DNA of 64,000 nt from Lederbergia sp. NSJ-179 (GCF_022867885.1 NZ_JALIFP010000003.1:124001-188000); one strand, 5' to 3'. Shown: positions 44,396-53,686, numbered from the stretch's first letter. Numbers and translations: made by a program. Notes: generated from the sequence alone by a model not told the origin.

Positions 44396-46081
44396 ATGAC
44401 GAGAAAAGTGCTTATTTGTTTGGCCGTTCTTCTGGTTGGTATGGTGGCTTATTTTACATGGAAAGATAGGCAGGAACGTCCTATACAGCCTGAGGACAAG
44501 CAAGATAGACCTGCTAAAGTCGATCGAAAGAATAAGGAGGCGGCCTTGATTCAAGATATTTTCACGCTGGCGAAGAGGGGGAAAGTACCCAATGCTCCCT
44601 TTATTGCGGGGGAATCGACTCTTGAAGAGGTGCATACAAGTTGGGGAGATCCCGAAAAGACGGATTCTATTGCAGATGGACGGTATGAGAGTTATCGTAC
44701 TGGGGAATTCACAATCGGGTATCAAATGGATCGAGTGTTTGATGTGCGTTCCTATCATCAGGACTTGCAGTCTATTCATTTGGATGAAATTAAAAGGCTA
44801 AAAGGTGAGCCGAATGAGACTCGTTCCTATCAGGATAACAATGTGGATCAAATTATTCTTGTGTATCAAGTGACGGAAAGTGAGCAACTAAAATGGATTT
44901 TGCCAAAACCGACAAAAAGTGATGCCAATCCTGTTGTGGATCATATTTCCGTTTATTCCGACAGGAAGAAAAAGCTCCGGGCTGAGGAGAACATTTCCGA
45001 GCAGCTAAAAGCAATGAATCTACGCGAAAAAGTGGGCCAAATGATCTTTGCCGGTGTTTCGGGCACTGTAATGGATCAGGAGACAGAAGAGTTTATCCGC
45101 ACTCATCAAGTCGGGGGGATGATTTTTTATGCAGAGAATCTGCAAAATACAAAGCAAATGATCACACTCTTAAATGATATAAAAGCGGCTAACGAGCAAA
45201 ATCCATTCCCACTCCTTTTAGGTGTGGATCAAGAAGGAGGGAGGATCTCAAGGTTCCCGGATGAGGTCATGAAGCTCCCAACGAATGAGGAGATTGGCGT
45301 GATCAATCAACCAACTTTTTCCTATGAAATCGGGCAGCTTCTTGGGGAACAGGTAAAGGCATTTGGCTTTAATCTCGATTTCGCCCCTGTCCTCGATATT
45401 AATAGTAATCCGAATAATCCTGTGATTAATGATCGTTCATTTGGCAACGATGCTAAGGTTGTTAGTCGTTTGGGAATCGAAACAATGAAGGGGATCCAGT
45501 CGCAGCACATCATGTCAGTCATCAAGCATTTTCCCGGACATGGAGATACGGCTGTTGATTCCCATTTAGATTTACCTGTGATGGATAAATCCATGGAAGA
45601 GATGAAGCAACTGGAAATCATTCCGTTTCAAAACGCAATCAACCAGGGAGCAGATATTGTGATGGTAGCCCATATTTTATTATCGAAAATGGATCCAACC
45701 TACCCATCCTCAATGTCTGAAAAAGTGATCACCGACCTGCTAAGAAAACAGCTTCATTTTAAAGGGGTAGTGATGACGGATGATATGACCATGCAGGCCA
45801 TTACCAAACATTATGATATAGGCGAAGCCTCTGTGCAGTCTGTCAAAGCAGGAAGTGATATAATCTTAATCGCCCATGGGTATGACCATGCCACTGCTGC
45901 AATTGATGCGATTGTCCAGGCGGTTGAGGCAGGCGAATGGAGTGAAGATAGAATCGATGATAGTGTCCGGCGGATATTGGAATTGAAAAAGAACTATGGA
46001 GTTCATGATCAAGCGGTTCAAAAAGTAGATGTCAAAGCTTTGAATCAAGCGATGGAAGAAGTATTGAATAAATATCAATAA
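44396..46081 (+). CDS. GH3 beta-N-acetylhexosaminidase (NagZ-like) with N-terminal DUF4309 domain
   Basis: 561 residues. An N-terminal signal/anchor helix (VLICLAVLLVGMVAYF) precedes a DUF4309/YjgB-type domain (~45-180; GESTLEEVHTSWGDPEKTDS). The GH3 barrel follows from about 205: LLLGVDQEGGRISRFP, the His-Asp loop KHFPGHGDTAVDSHLDLP, and nucleophile region VVMTDDMTM. Family members release GlcNAc from muropeptides at the cell wall. The ATG at 44396 is favoured because AAGGG lies 9 bp upstream; ATG 44387 abuts the SD. Confidence 0.88.
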   Translation: MTRKVLICLAVLLVGMVAYFTWKDRQERPIQPEDKQDRPAKVDRKNKEAALIQDIFTLAKRGKVPNAPFIAGESTLEEVHTSWGDPEKTDSIADGRYESYRTGEFTIGYQMDRVFDVRSYHQDLQSIHLDEIKRLKGEPNETRSYQDNNVDQIILVYQVTESEQLKWILPKPTKSDANPVVDHISVYSDRKKKLRAEENISEQLKAMNLREKVGQMIFAGVSGTVMDQETEEFIRTHQVGGMIFYAENLQNTKQMITLLNDIKAANEQNPFPLLLGVDQEGGRISRFPDEVMKLPTNEEIGVINQPTFSYEIGQLLGEQVKAFGFNLDFAPVLDINSNPNNPVINDRSFGNDAKVVSRLGIETMKGIQSQHIMSVIKHFPGHGDTAVDSHLDLPVMDKSMEEMKQLEIIPFQNAINQGADIVMVAHILLSKMDPTYPSSMSEKVITDLLRKQLHFKGVVMTDDMTMQAITKHYDIGEASVQSVKAGSDIILIAHGYDHATAAIDAIVQAVEAGEWSEDRIDDSVRRILELKKNYGVHDQAVQKVDVKALNQAMEEVLNKYQ

Positions 46082-46270
46082 GCTTAGAAGCCGGAGTGAA
46101 CAGGGTCACAGCTTGTCAAAGGCTAAATTTGTGATAACAATCGCCACGCCTTAGTGACCTGCCCTCATCGCCTTTATAGCCGACTTGGTCCTTTTTATCC
46201 TTCTTTTCGAACACGTACTTATAAGGCAGCTGAATGGAAAAGGGCCATTCCAACACAAGAGAGGTAACAA

Positions 46271-47209
46271 ATGATGACGATTCAAAAAAAGACAGCGATC
46301 GGCCGTGCCCATAGTAAAATCATTTTAATTGGCGAGCATTCTGTCGTATATGGGAAACCAGCGATTGCTCTTCCTTTTCCAACACTTGAGGTGAGATCGC
46401 ATGTAGTTGAGATTTCTGGCAGCATCGTTCTTGATTGCCATTATTTCACTGGTTATTTAGAAGAGGCGCCAAACATGTTAAAAGGGATGGCTGTCTGTAT
46501 TGCAGCAACATTAAAACATTTACAGCAGCCTGCAGAAGGATTACATATTCAAATTGAATCCTCTGTCCCGATTGGACGTGGATTGGGCTCAAGTGCCTCC
46601 AGCGCCATTGCCGTTGTGAGAAGCTTATACCGTTACTTTGAACAAGAATTATCGAAAGTAAAGCTCCTAGAGTTCGTCCATATGGCTGAAACCTTTGCAC
46701 ATGGGAACCCAAGTGGAATCGATGCAGCTGCAGCTGCTAGTGATGTTCCAATATGGTTTGAGCAAGGAGAGGGGTTCCCAATTAAAATTGGTAGACCTCT
46801 TCATCTCGTTGTGGCGGATACGGGCCGAATGGGTGAAACAGTAGAGGCAGTAGAATCGATTCGAAAAAGGAGACTCGCTTCTCCATTTGGTGTCCAGCAA
46901 TCGCTTGATTTACTGGGTGATTTTACGATTCAAACAAAAGAGGCTTTAGCTGAAGGAGATTTCCTCTTGGTGGGAAAAATGATGGATGCAGCCCAACGGG
47001 AATTAAGGAAACTAGGTGTGAGTGATGCGGGATTAGATCAACTTATTCATATCGCGAAAAACTCTGGAGCCCTAGGAGCTAAATTAACAGGCGGAGGAAA
47101 GGGCGGGTGCATCATTGCTCTTGCATCCAGTCTTGAACAGGCCAAGGTTTTAGCGGAAGAACTGCAAAGGAATGGTGCTACGCAAACTTGGTCTTATATT
47201 GTAGAATGA
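46271..47209 (+). CDS. mvk: Mevalonate kinase
   Basis: 312 residues, GHMP kinase. Motif 1 is KIILIGEHSVVYGKPAIALP, the ATP loop PIGRGLGSSASSAIAVV, and motif 3 KLTGGGKGGCIIAL. It phosphorylates mevalonate to mevalonate-5-phosphate. It is the first gene of a mvk-mvaD-pmk run on the plus strand, with fni just beyond. The 189 bp upstream contains no gene. Bacilli mostly make isoprenoids by the MEP route, so this set is noteworthy. Confidence 0.93.
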   Translation: MMTIQKKTAIGRAHSKIILIGEHSVVYGKPAIALPFPTLEVRSHVVEISGSIVLDCHYFTGYLEEAPNMLKGMAVCIAATLKHLQQPAEGLHIQIESSVPIGRGLGSSASSAIAVVRSLYRYFEQELSKVKLLEFVHMAETFAHGNPSGIDAAAAASDVPIWFEQGEGFPIKIGRPLHLVVADTGRMGETVEAVESIRKRRLASPFGVQQSLDLLGDFTIQTKEALAEGDFLLVGKMMDAAQRELRKLGVSDAGLDQLIHIAKNSGALGAKLTGGGKGGCIIALASSLEQAKVLAEELQRNGATQTWSYIVE

Positions 47210-47299
47210 GTTTTTTTATGAGGACCATCCCATGCTTTGAATGAGCGAAAAACACAACGGCCTATATCATAGATTAGTTTTTTCATGAGGAGTGTTAGG

Positions 47300-48274
47300 A
47301 TGGAGGCTACCGCTAAGGCAAACACGAATATTGCTTTGATTAAATATTGGGGAAAAAGGGATGAACAACTTTTTCTGCCGATGAATAGCAGTCTTTCAAT
47401 TACATTAGATCAGCTTTCTACGACGACAACGGTTCGATGGAATTTAGATCTTGAAAAGGATGTATTTTGGTTAAATGGTCAGCTGGAAGGGGAGGAGGAA
47501 GCCAATAAAATCAGCCGTTTCTTGGATAAAGTCCGGATGCAAATGGAGGAAAAATGGTATGCTACTGTAGAATCAGTCAACCAAGTCCCAACATCAGCAG
47601 GCTTTGCTTCTTCTGCTTCTGGCTTTGCGGCTTTGGCGGCTGCTGCGACAAAGGCAGCAGGACTAGCGCTGAATCACCAACAGCTTTCCATTTTGGCGAG
47701 ACAAGGATCTGGCTCAGCTTGCCGGTCCATTTATGGCGGGTTTGTAGAATGGCGAAAGGGCGAAAGGTTAGATGGTTCTGACTCATATGCGATTCCGATT
47801 TTACAGCCACATGAATGGGATCTTTCTATCTTGTCCGTCTTAGTGGAGTCAAAGAAAAAGAAAGTATTAAGTCGAGAAGGGATGAAGAGAACGGTCGAGA
47901 CTTCTCCCTTTTATTCCGGATGGCTAGAAGCCGTTCCGATCGATATGCAATTGGCCAAGGAAGCCATTCATCATCGAGATTTTGAAAAGTTAGGAAGGGT
48001 TACGGAAAGTAATGCCATGAAGATGCATGCGACAACTTTAGGGGCAAATCCGCCTTTTATGTATTGGCAGAGTGCGACCTTTGATGTGATGGAACAAGTT
48101 CTGGAATTGAGAAAGAAAGGCATTCAAGCCTATTTTACAATCGACGCTGGTCCGAATGTCAAAGTGTTATGTGAGCCTCACGATCAAAAGAAAGTCTGCG
48201 AGGTTTTAAAGTCACTTCCACTTGTGAAAGATGTGTTTATTTGTCATCCGGGAAGTGGTATAACGTACCTTTAA
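47300..48274 (+). CDS. mvaD: Diphosphomevalonate decarboxylase
   Basis: 324 residues from the ATG at 47300, aligned to the family start (ANTNIALIKYWGKRD) with GAGGAG upstream. The active-site loop SAGFASSASGFAALAAAATK and GSGSACRSIYGGFVEW are diagnostic. It converts mevalonate diphosphate to isopentenyl diphosphate with ATP. It lies 90 bp after mvk and 19 bp before pmk. Confidence 0.95.
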   Translation: MEATAKANTNIALIKYWGKRDEQLFLPMNSSLSITLDQLSTTTTVRWNLDLEKDVFWLNGQLEGEEEANKISRFLDKVRMQMEEKWYATVESVNQVPTSAGFASSASGFAALAAAATKAAGLALNHQQLSILARQGSGSACRSIYGGFVEWRKGERLDGSDSYAIPILQPHEWDLSILSVLVESKKKKVLSREGMKRTVETSPFYSGWLEAVPIDMQLAKEAIHHRDFEKLGRVTESNAMKMHATTLGANPPFMYWQSATFDVMEQVLELRKKGIQAYFTIDAGPNVKVLCEPHDQKKVCEVLKSLPLVKDVFICHPGSGITYL

Positions 48275-48293
48275 AGATGAAAGGGGGGAGAAT

Positions 48294-49406
48294 GTGTCTG
48301 ACTCACGCCTTCAAATAAAAGTTCCTGGGAAACTTTTGATTGCTGGAGAATATGCTGTCACGGAACCGGGCCAGCCGTCCATTGTCGTAGCAGTGGACCG
48401 TTACATAACGGCTGCGATAGAATCAAGTGATAAGAACGAAATAAACCTTCCGCAATGGGAAATGGAAAAGCTGTCATGGGAGGAGGCGGATCATCAGTTT
48501 CTTTGGAATTCGCATCCAAAACTTGCTTTTATCCGTGCGGCTATCACGATTTGGCATCAATTTCTTCAAGAGCAAAAGCGAATGCCCATCCCATTTCGTT
48601 TAACGATAACGAGTGAACTGGATGATCCTTCCGGGAGAAAATATGGACTAGGTTCCAGTGCCGCTGTTGTTGTAGCAGTGATCACCGCTTTTTGGCATTT
48701 TTATCGTTTTGATCTGGATCGCTCTTTTAAGAGGCGTATTTTTAAATTAGCTGCTATTGCCCACTATCAAACCCAAGGAAATGGGTCATGTGCGGATATT
48801 GCGGCGGCCGCCTTTGGCCATTGGCTTTCCTATTCAACTTTCGATTCTGATTGGTTGATGGGAAAAATAAGAAGTATTCCAATTACCAAACTGATCGACG
48901 AAACTTGGCCAGGGCTTTTTATTCAAGAGGTCTCACCTCCAACCTCTCTTCAGCTTTGTGTTGGTTGGACGGGAAGAACTGCGGCAACAGGCCCAATGGT
49001 TCAAAAGGTTCATCAATTAAAAGACACCCATCCGATTTTTTATCAAGACTTTTTACAACAAAGCAGAGATGCCGTCACTCGCTTATTAAAGAGCTTCGAA
49101 GCCAATGATGGTAAAGGTGCGATCGCTGCTCTGAGAGAAAACCGTGAAGCCTTGATGCGTTTGGATGAACAAGCAGCAGCAGGCATTGAAACAAAGGAAA
49201 TTAAGGCTTTAATTGAAGTGGCTGAAAAATATGGGAGTGGTAAATCTTCGGGTGCTGGTGGCGGGGATTGTGGAATTGCGTTTGTAGAAGGCGAACAGGC
49301 GGCCCGAGAGCTACGTAAGAAGTGGCAGGAAAAGCAGCTACTCCCTTTGTCACTTCAGGTTTCCCCTGAAGGGGCTCATCTTTTTTTACAGGATAGGAAA
49401 GTATAA
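48294..49406 (+). CDS. mvaK2: Phosphomevalonate kinase
   Basis: 370 residues, GHMP kinase. KVPGKLLIAGEYAVTEPGQP at the N-terminus, ATP loop KYGLGSSAAVVVAV, and GKSSGAGGGDCGIAF near the C-terminus. It makes mevalonate diphosphate. GTG start after AAGGGGGGAG. The last four codons and stop (DRKV*) are part of a dispersed repeat: the same GATAGGAAAGTATAA precedes repeat copies 6 and 7 elsewhere. Confidence 0.94.
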   Translation: MSDSRLQIKVPGKLLIAGEYAVTEPGQPSIVVAVDRYITAAIESSDKNEINLPQWEMEKLSWEEADHQFLWNSHPKLAFIRAAITIWHQFLQEQKRMPIPFRLTITSELDDPSGRKYGLGSSAAVVVAVITAFWHFYRFDLDRSFKRRIFKLAAIAHYQTQGNGSCADIAAAAFGHWLSYSTFDSDWLMGKIRSIPITKLIDETWPGLFIQEVSPPTSLQLCVGWTGRTAATGPMVQKVHQLKDTHPIFYQDFLQQSRDAVTRLLKSFEANDGKGAIAALRENREALMRLDEQAAAGIETKEIKALIEVAEKYGSGKSSGAGGGDCGIAFVEGEQAARELRKKWQEKQLLPLSLQVSPEGAHLFLQDRKV

Positions 49407-49574
49407 ATTTTGGCTAATGTTGGATCTAGCTCCAGCGCCCAGCGACTAGCAAACTTTCGGTGCCTGCTTGCGTAAGTCAACATCGATTCACCCTTCGGGT
49501 TCATCGTGTTTCCTTTATCTCGTCAGGCCCCTAAAAAGTTTGTACGTCGCTAAACGGGCGCTTGCGCTTTTCTT
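49392..49574 (-). repeat. Dispersed mosaic repeat, copy 3
   Basis: Begins GATAGGAAAGTATAAATTTT inside the pmk coding end and finishes GGGCGCTTGCGCTTTTCTT. The interior (GCGACTAGCAAACTTTCGG... to CCTAAAAAGTTTGTACGTCGC) is nearly identical to copy 7, differing only around 49468. Inverted relative to copies 1 and 2. Confidence 0.88.
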
Positions 49575-49575
49575 G

Positions 49576-49733
49576 AAAGGTAAGAAAGCAAAAATTGGCT
49601 AATGTTTGGATCTAGCTCCAGCGCCTAGCCCCTCGAGGTCAAATAACCTGAGACAATAAAAGTCAAAACCGGACTTTTCTTGTCTCAGAACATTTGCTTG
49701 TCGGGGCTGACCAAGGCGCTTGCGCTTTTCTTA
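49576..49733 (-). repeat. Dispersed mosaic repeat, copy 4
   Basis: Starts AAAGGTAAGAAAGCAAAAAT, then the shared TTGGCTAATG and CTAGCTCCAGCGCC end; finishes GGCGCTTGCGCTTTTCTTA. The interior has the TGAGACAATAAAAGTC / GACTTTTCTTGTCTCA stem-loop. It directly follows copy 3, giving a pair between pmk and fni. Confidence 0.88.
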
Positions 49734-49776
49734 CGGTTCGATAGTCCAATTTTTAAAACAGAAAGAAGGTGTCATT

Positions 49777-50805
49777 TTGTCTGATTCGATACATAAAAGA
49801 AAATCTGAACATATTGAGATCACGTTAAATGAGAAGGTGACGGGGGAAAACATCTCCACTGGTTTTGAGCATATTTCTTTCGTCCATAATGCCCTGCCTG
49901 AAATCGACTTTGCGGAAATCAATCTAAAGACAAGCTTTTTAGGGCATTCTTGCCAAGCACCCTTTTTGATTAGTTCCATGACAGGCGGCGCCGCTCTGGC
50001 GGAAACGATCAATCGTCATCTTGCGGAAGCGGCGGAACAAAGAGGATGGGCTCTAGCGCTTGGTTCCACTCGTGCCTTAATTGAAAGCAAAGAGCATCAT
50101 TCCTCTTTTCAAGTGAGAAAATATGCCCCTACTATTCCGATCATCACCAATCTTGGGGCTGTACAGTTAAATTACGGATTTGGTGTAGAGGAATGTAACG
50201 AAATTATCAAGATTACGGATGCTGATATGCTTGTTCTCCATTTAAACAGCATTCAAGAAGTCATTCAACAAGAAGGAAATACGAATTTTAAAAATCTATT
50301 AGGAAAAATGGAAAAGCTCTGCCAAAAGTTAGATGTTCCTATCGGTGTGAAGGAAGTAGGCTGGGGTATTGACGGTCAAACGGCCAAGAGATTAACCGAT
50401 GTTGGGATTGCCTTTATTGATGTAGCGGGAGCAGGCGGTACTTCATGGAGTCAAGTTGAAAAATTCCGGGCAAAAGACGAGGTAAAAGCAGAGGCTGCCG
50501 AAGCATTCAGTGAATGGGGCATTCCAACAGCCCATTGTGTTGTCTCTGTACGTGACCATATCGAAGAGCAACCGATTGTGGCAAGTGGTGGCATGAGAAC
50601 AGGCTTAGATGCAGCGAAAGCTCTCGCCATTGGAGCGGATATGGTCGGCTTTGGCCGGTCAATCTTGAAGGAAGCTACCCAATCTACGGAGGATGTTATG
50701 CGCATGATGGAAACACGGGAGTTAGAATTGAAAATGGCCATGTTTGGGATTGGTTGCGCAACCTTAGAGGAATTAAAGCAAACAAAGAGAGTACGAAGAA
50801 AATAA
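49777..50805 (+). CDS. fni: Type 2 isopentenyl-diphosphate delta-isomerase
   Basis: 342 residues from the TTG at 49777 (AGAAGGTG upstream); the frame open to 49720 runs into the repeat. FMN-dependent barrel: SSMTGGA near the N-terminus, NLGAVQLNYG, LHLNSIQE, VKEVGWGID, DVAGAGGTSW and ASGGMRTGLDAAKALAIGAD. It interconverts IPP and DMAPP and completes the lower mevalonate pathway begun by the upstream genes, from which it is separated by two repeat copies. Confidence 0.95.
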   Translation: MSDSIHKRKSEHIEITLNEKVTGENISTGFEHISFVHNALPEIDFAEINLKTSFLGHSCQAPFLISSMTGGAALAETINRHLAEAAEQRGWALALGSTRALIESKEHHSSFQVRKYAPTIPIITNLGAVQLNYGFGVEECNEIIKITDADMLVLHLNSIQEVIQQEGNTNFKNLLGKMEKLCQKLDVPIGVKEVGWGIDGQTAKRLTDVGIAFIDVAGAGGTSWSQVEKFRAKDEVKAEAAEAFSEWGIPTAHCVVSVRDHIEEQPIVASGGMRTGLDAAKALAIGADMVGFGRSILKEATQSTEDVMRMMETRELELKMAMFGIGCATLEELKQTKRVRRK

Positions 50806-50812
50806 TCAATGG

Positions 50813-50850
50813 AAAAAAGGCCTCTGCTATTTGGTAGGGGCCTTTTTTTT
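50813..50850 (+). terminator. Terminator of fni
   Basis: AAAGGCCTCT pairs with AGGGGCCTTT around an 11-nt loop, followed by TTTTT. Confidence 0.85.
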
Positions 50851-50882
50851 CTGAAAGGATGCTATAGTGAGCTTCATGCTTT

Positions 50883-51830
50883 CTAGCTAAATTTTTCCCT
50901 CACCGATTGCCTTTTTTTAGAACAATAATCAATCACAAATAAAACAGCAGATAATAAAAAAGGAAACACATAATAACTTAGGCGATAGAAGATAAGTAAG
51001 ACGAGAATCTTTTCATCTTGAATGCCATAACTTTCCATTCCCCAGAGAAAAACGACATCAAAAGACCCCATACCACCAGGAATCATACTAAGATTGCCAG
51101 CACATGTAGCGACAATAAAGACAGGTAGCAGTCGCGACATTTCGATCGGGATATTTAAGGAATAGGTAATAAGCCAAATAATGATAAAGATGGCGGACCA
51201 CTCTAATAAAGATGACAAAACGAGCTTAGTGCCAGTTGTCCAGTTGATAAGGGAACCCTTTCCTTTTTTTTGCTGAAATAGATGGAAGCCAATCATAATG
51301 GGTAAGTAAATGCCCATTACAGTGACGATCAAAATGGACAAGGGTACTTCTGAAAATAAAGGAAAGTCCCGAAAACCGATTAAAACGACCCAAGCTAAAA
51401 CAGACATACCTGTTAAGGAAAAAAGGGTAACAGAAGTAATATTTTTAAAAAACTCAATCTTGTCTTTTTGATAAGCAGCATAATAATAACTTCTAAGCAT
51501 TAACCCTGCAATTCCACCAAATCCGATAAAATTGGAAACAGTATTCACAATAAACGATTGTTTGATTGTCGTTTTAAGTGAACGTTGAATGTTTATGGCG
51601 CTTAACAGGATGATATCGTACAAAAACATGGGGGAAACAGCCAAAAGTGCAGCAATGAAAAGGAACAGAATCAAGAAATCATTCATATTTATTATTTCAA
51701 TTCGCAGCAAATGAAAATTTGTATTTCGCACGATTTCGCTTAGTTCGATCCCTGCCAAAACCAATAATACAATTGGAAATCCGATTTTTATCGTTTGAAT
51801 AAGCTTATTTGTCCATTTCAAGAAGTACAC
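50883..51830 (-). CDS. Lysylphosphatidylglycerol synthase-like flippase domain protein (UPF0104)
   Basis: 315 residues, about eight helices. VSNFIGFGGIAGLMLRSYYY and CAGNLSMIPGGMGSFDVVFL are hallmarks of the membrane half of MprF and the UPF0104 family. The C-terminal lysyltransferase domain of MprF is absent, so it is a flippase-only homologue, possibly moving modified lipids. It is transcribed towards fni. Confidence 0.87.
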   Translation of the reverse strand: MYFLKWTNKLIQTIKIGFPIVLLVLAGIELSEIVRNTNFHLLRIEIINMNDFLILFLFIAALLAVSPMFLYDIILLSAINIQRSLKTTIKQSFIVNTVSNFIGFGGIAGLMLRSYYYAAYQKDKIEFFKNITSVTLFSLTGMSVLAWVVLIGFRDFPLFSEVPLSILIVTVMGIYLPIMIGFHLFQQKKGKGSLINWTTGTKLVLSSLLEWSAIFIIIWLITYSLNIPIEMSRLLPVFIVATCAGNLSMIPGGMGSFDVVFLWGMESYGIQDEKILVLLIFYRLSYYVFPFLLSAVLFVIDYCSKKRQSVREKFS

Positions 51831-51890
51831 CTCATGACGCTAAAATCGTTCGTTGTAATATATAAATCCATTATAACATCTTTTTATGAA

Positions 51891-51924
51891 AAAAACCCTA
51901 AACTGCGGGGTTTAGGGTTTTTCT
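51891..51924. terminator. Bidirectional hairpin between divergent genes
   Basis: AACCCTAAAC / GTTTAGGGTT around TGCGGG, with an A-run before and a T-run after. It lies upstream of the UPF0104 gene and upstream of the DUF5068 gene, an unusual place for a terminator; it may end an unseen small transcript. Confidence 0.5.
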
Positions 51925-52158
51925 TTATAAAATCTCTTTATTTCATGTCTATTTATTTACATTGTAAAAAAGGAAGGACTAAAGATTTGGTACTTTTATC
52001 ACCCGTAACAAAAAGGAGTGTAGATAAATCTATAACTTTTTTCACTTTTTTATAGGATAAAAGATTTAAATCTGGAAAAAAACTCTAGAGATGAGCTCGA
52101 AAGTGCTATGATGAAATTCGTGTTTAATTTTTAAATAGGTAAGGCAGGGGGAGTGAAT

Positions 52159-53421
52159 ATGAAGAAATTTTTAATACTAATGTCTATTTTAGCCCTTTTG
52201 TTATTAGGGGCTTGTGGTGGCAAAGATAAAGGGGAAGCGAAACAAACGTCTAATGAAGACAAAGGAACACAAGCTCAAAATAAGGAAGATGATCAAGCGA
52301 AAGGAAAGGATGATTCTAAAGATACATCTGGAAATAAAGAAAAATCGTCAGATGAAGAAAATGATGGAGACATGCTAAATCCATATATCGAAGAGGAAAC
52401 AGGTGGAGAAGTGGAAGTTGTTTTCACAAACAAAAATCCGGGTTTTTCCCATGCGTTTAGTGACAAGGTAAGTATGACGATTGATGAATATCAAATTGTT
52501 CATGTCACAAATATGAATGAGTCTGCAAAATCCACCTTTGATGATCAGGATGAAGGCTATGTGTTGACTTTAAAATTGATGCTTAATAATCAGTCTGAGG
52601 ATGATGTCAGTTATGCTGGAGGCCTTTCCTTACTATCAGATGATGCGACAGAAAATATTATAAGGAGACCGTCTTTAGTGGATCGTGAACAATGGTTGAA
52701 AGATGAATCTACTGAGGATGCTTCGCTCTATTCAGCCGGAAAATCCTTCACAGGTATGGATGCTTTCATGCTGACGAAAGATCAATTCGAAAAATCAAAG
52801 CTGCCTATTTTAAAAATTGATGCATTATGGCGTGGCGATGATGTGAGTGACCGGATTGGGGAACAGGCCGTCATTCCACTACCATTGTCGGATGAAGGGA
52901 AAGAGAAGGCGGAAAAAACCGCTAATCTTTATCAAGATAAAATGGTCTCAGATACAATAGCAGAAAAAGAACTATTTTTCTCGAAAGAAGATATCAATGA
53001 AACAAAAGAAATTGATAAGGTGAAAGTGACATTGAATGGGGTGCAATATGCGAATATTACCCCTACGGAAGGAAATAAAGAAAGATTTACAAACTTTGGT
53101 GATGGGACATTGGTCGCTTTGACAGCGAAATTTACAATTGAAAACAATAGTGACACAGCCTTTGATCAGTCCCTCATCGGAAAAAAATTGCATGTAGATG
53201 ACCGCGGAACGATGCTATCCCAAGGCATGCTGGAGCCAACGGTAAGAGGAAGCGTAGAGCCTGGAGATACATTTGAAGGGCTGGCGGTGTTCTTGATGCG
53301 TGAAGATGAATTTAGTATTTTCAAGGAACTGAAATTAGAGATCGGCCCATTGGCGGATGAACAAGCAAAAAAACTTTTCAAAGAAAAATCTGTTCTGTTT
53401 GATTTACCGATGAAGGAATAG
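52159..53421 (+). CDS. DUF5068-family lipoprotein
   Basis: 420 residues. Lipoprotein signal with lipobox LLLLGAC (Cys about residue 19), then about 50 residues of low-complexity K/D/E/Q/N/S linker, then two beta-rich domains (~85-240 and ~265-415) of similar pattern (VTLNGVQYANITP; FTIENNSDTAFDQSLIGKKL). It is membrane-anchored on the outside. The ATG at 52159 is preferred over GTG 52153 because of the GGGGGAG spacing. Role unknown. Confidence 0.85.
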   Translation: MKKFLILMSILALLLLGACGGKDKGEAKQTSNEDKGTQAQNKEDDQAKGKDDSKDTSGNKEKSSDEENDGDMLNPYIEEETGGEVEVVFTNKNPGFSHAFSDKVSMTIDEYQIVHVTNMNESAKSTFDDQDEGYVLTLKLMLNNQSEDDVSYAGGLSLLSDDATENIIRRPSLVDREQWLKDESTEDASLYSAGKSFTGMDAFMLTKDQFEKSKLPILKIDALWRGDDVSDRIGEQAVIPLPLSDEGKEKAEKTANLYQDKMVSDTIAEKELFFSKEDINETKEIDKVKVTLNGVQYANITPTEGNKERFTNFGDGTLVALTAKFTIENNSDTAFDQSLIGKKLHVDDRGTMLSQGMLEPTVRGSVEPGDTFEGLAVFLMREDEFSIFKELKLEIGPLADEQAKKLFKEKSVLFDLPMKE

Positions 53422-53429
53422 TAGAAATG

Positions 53430-53474
53430 AAAAAGCCGGTTATGTGGGCCTGCCACTTCTAACCGGCTTTTTTA
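53430..53474 (+). terminator. Terminator of the DUF5068 gene
   Basis: AAAAGCCGGTTA pairs with TAACCGGCTTTT around a 17-nt loop, followed by more T residues. Confidence 0.9.
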
Positions 53475-53629
53475 AAAGGTAAGAAAGAAAATTGGCTAAT
53501 GCTAGGTCTAGCTCCAGCGCCTAGCCCCTCGAGGTCAAATAACCTGAGCCAATAAAAGTCAAAACCGGACTTTTATTGGCTCAGAACATTTGCTTGTCGG
53601 GGCTGAACAAGCCGCTTGCGCTTTTCTTA
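53475..53629 (-). repeat. Dispersed mosaic repeat, copy 5
   Basis: Same ends as copy 4. Its inner stem (53545-53583) is TGAGCCAATAAAAGTC / GACTTTTATTGGCTCA, perfectly paired. Copy 4 has TGAGACAA / TTGTCTCA at the same place, so a base pair changed on both sides. An outer stem AGCCCC / GGGGCT encloses it. Confidence 0.88.
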
Positions 53630-53686
53630 AATGCTATTTTTTCGGCAATATTCTGGGCGTGACAGGCATATACTTTTTATGGTAAA

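Noticed and set aside
44201-44779. 192-codon minus-strand frame
   Set aside because: Overlaps the start of the GH3 gene and its promoter; no recognisable motif and no SD.
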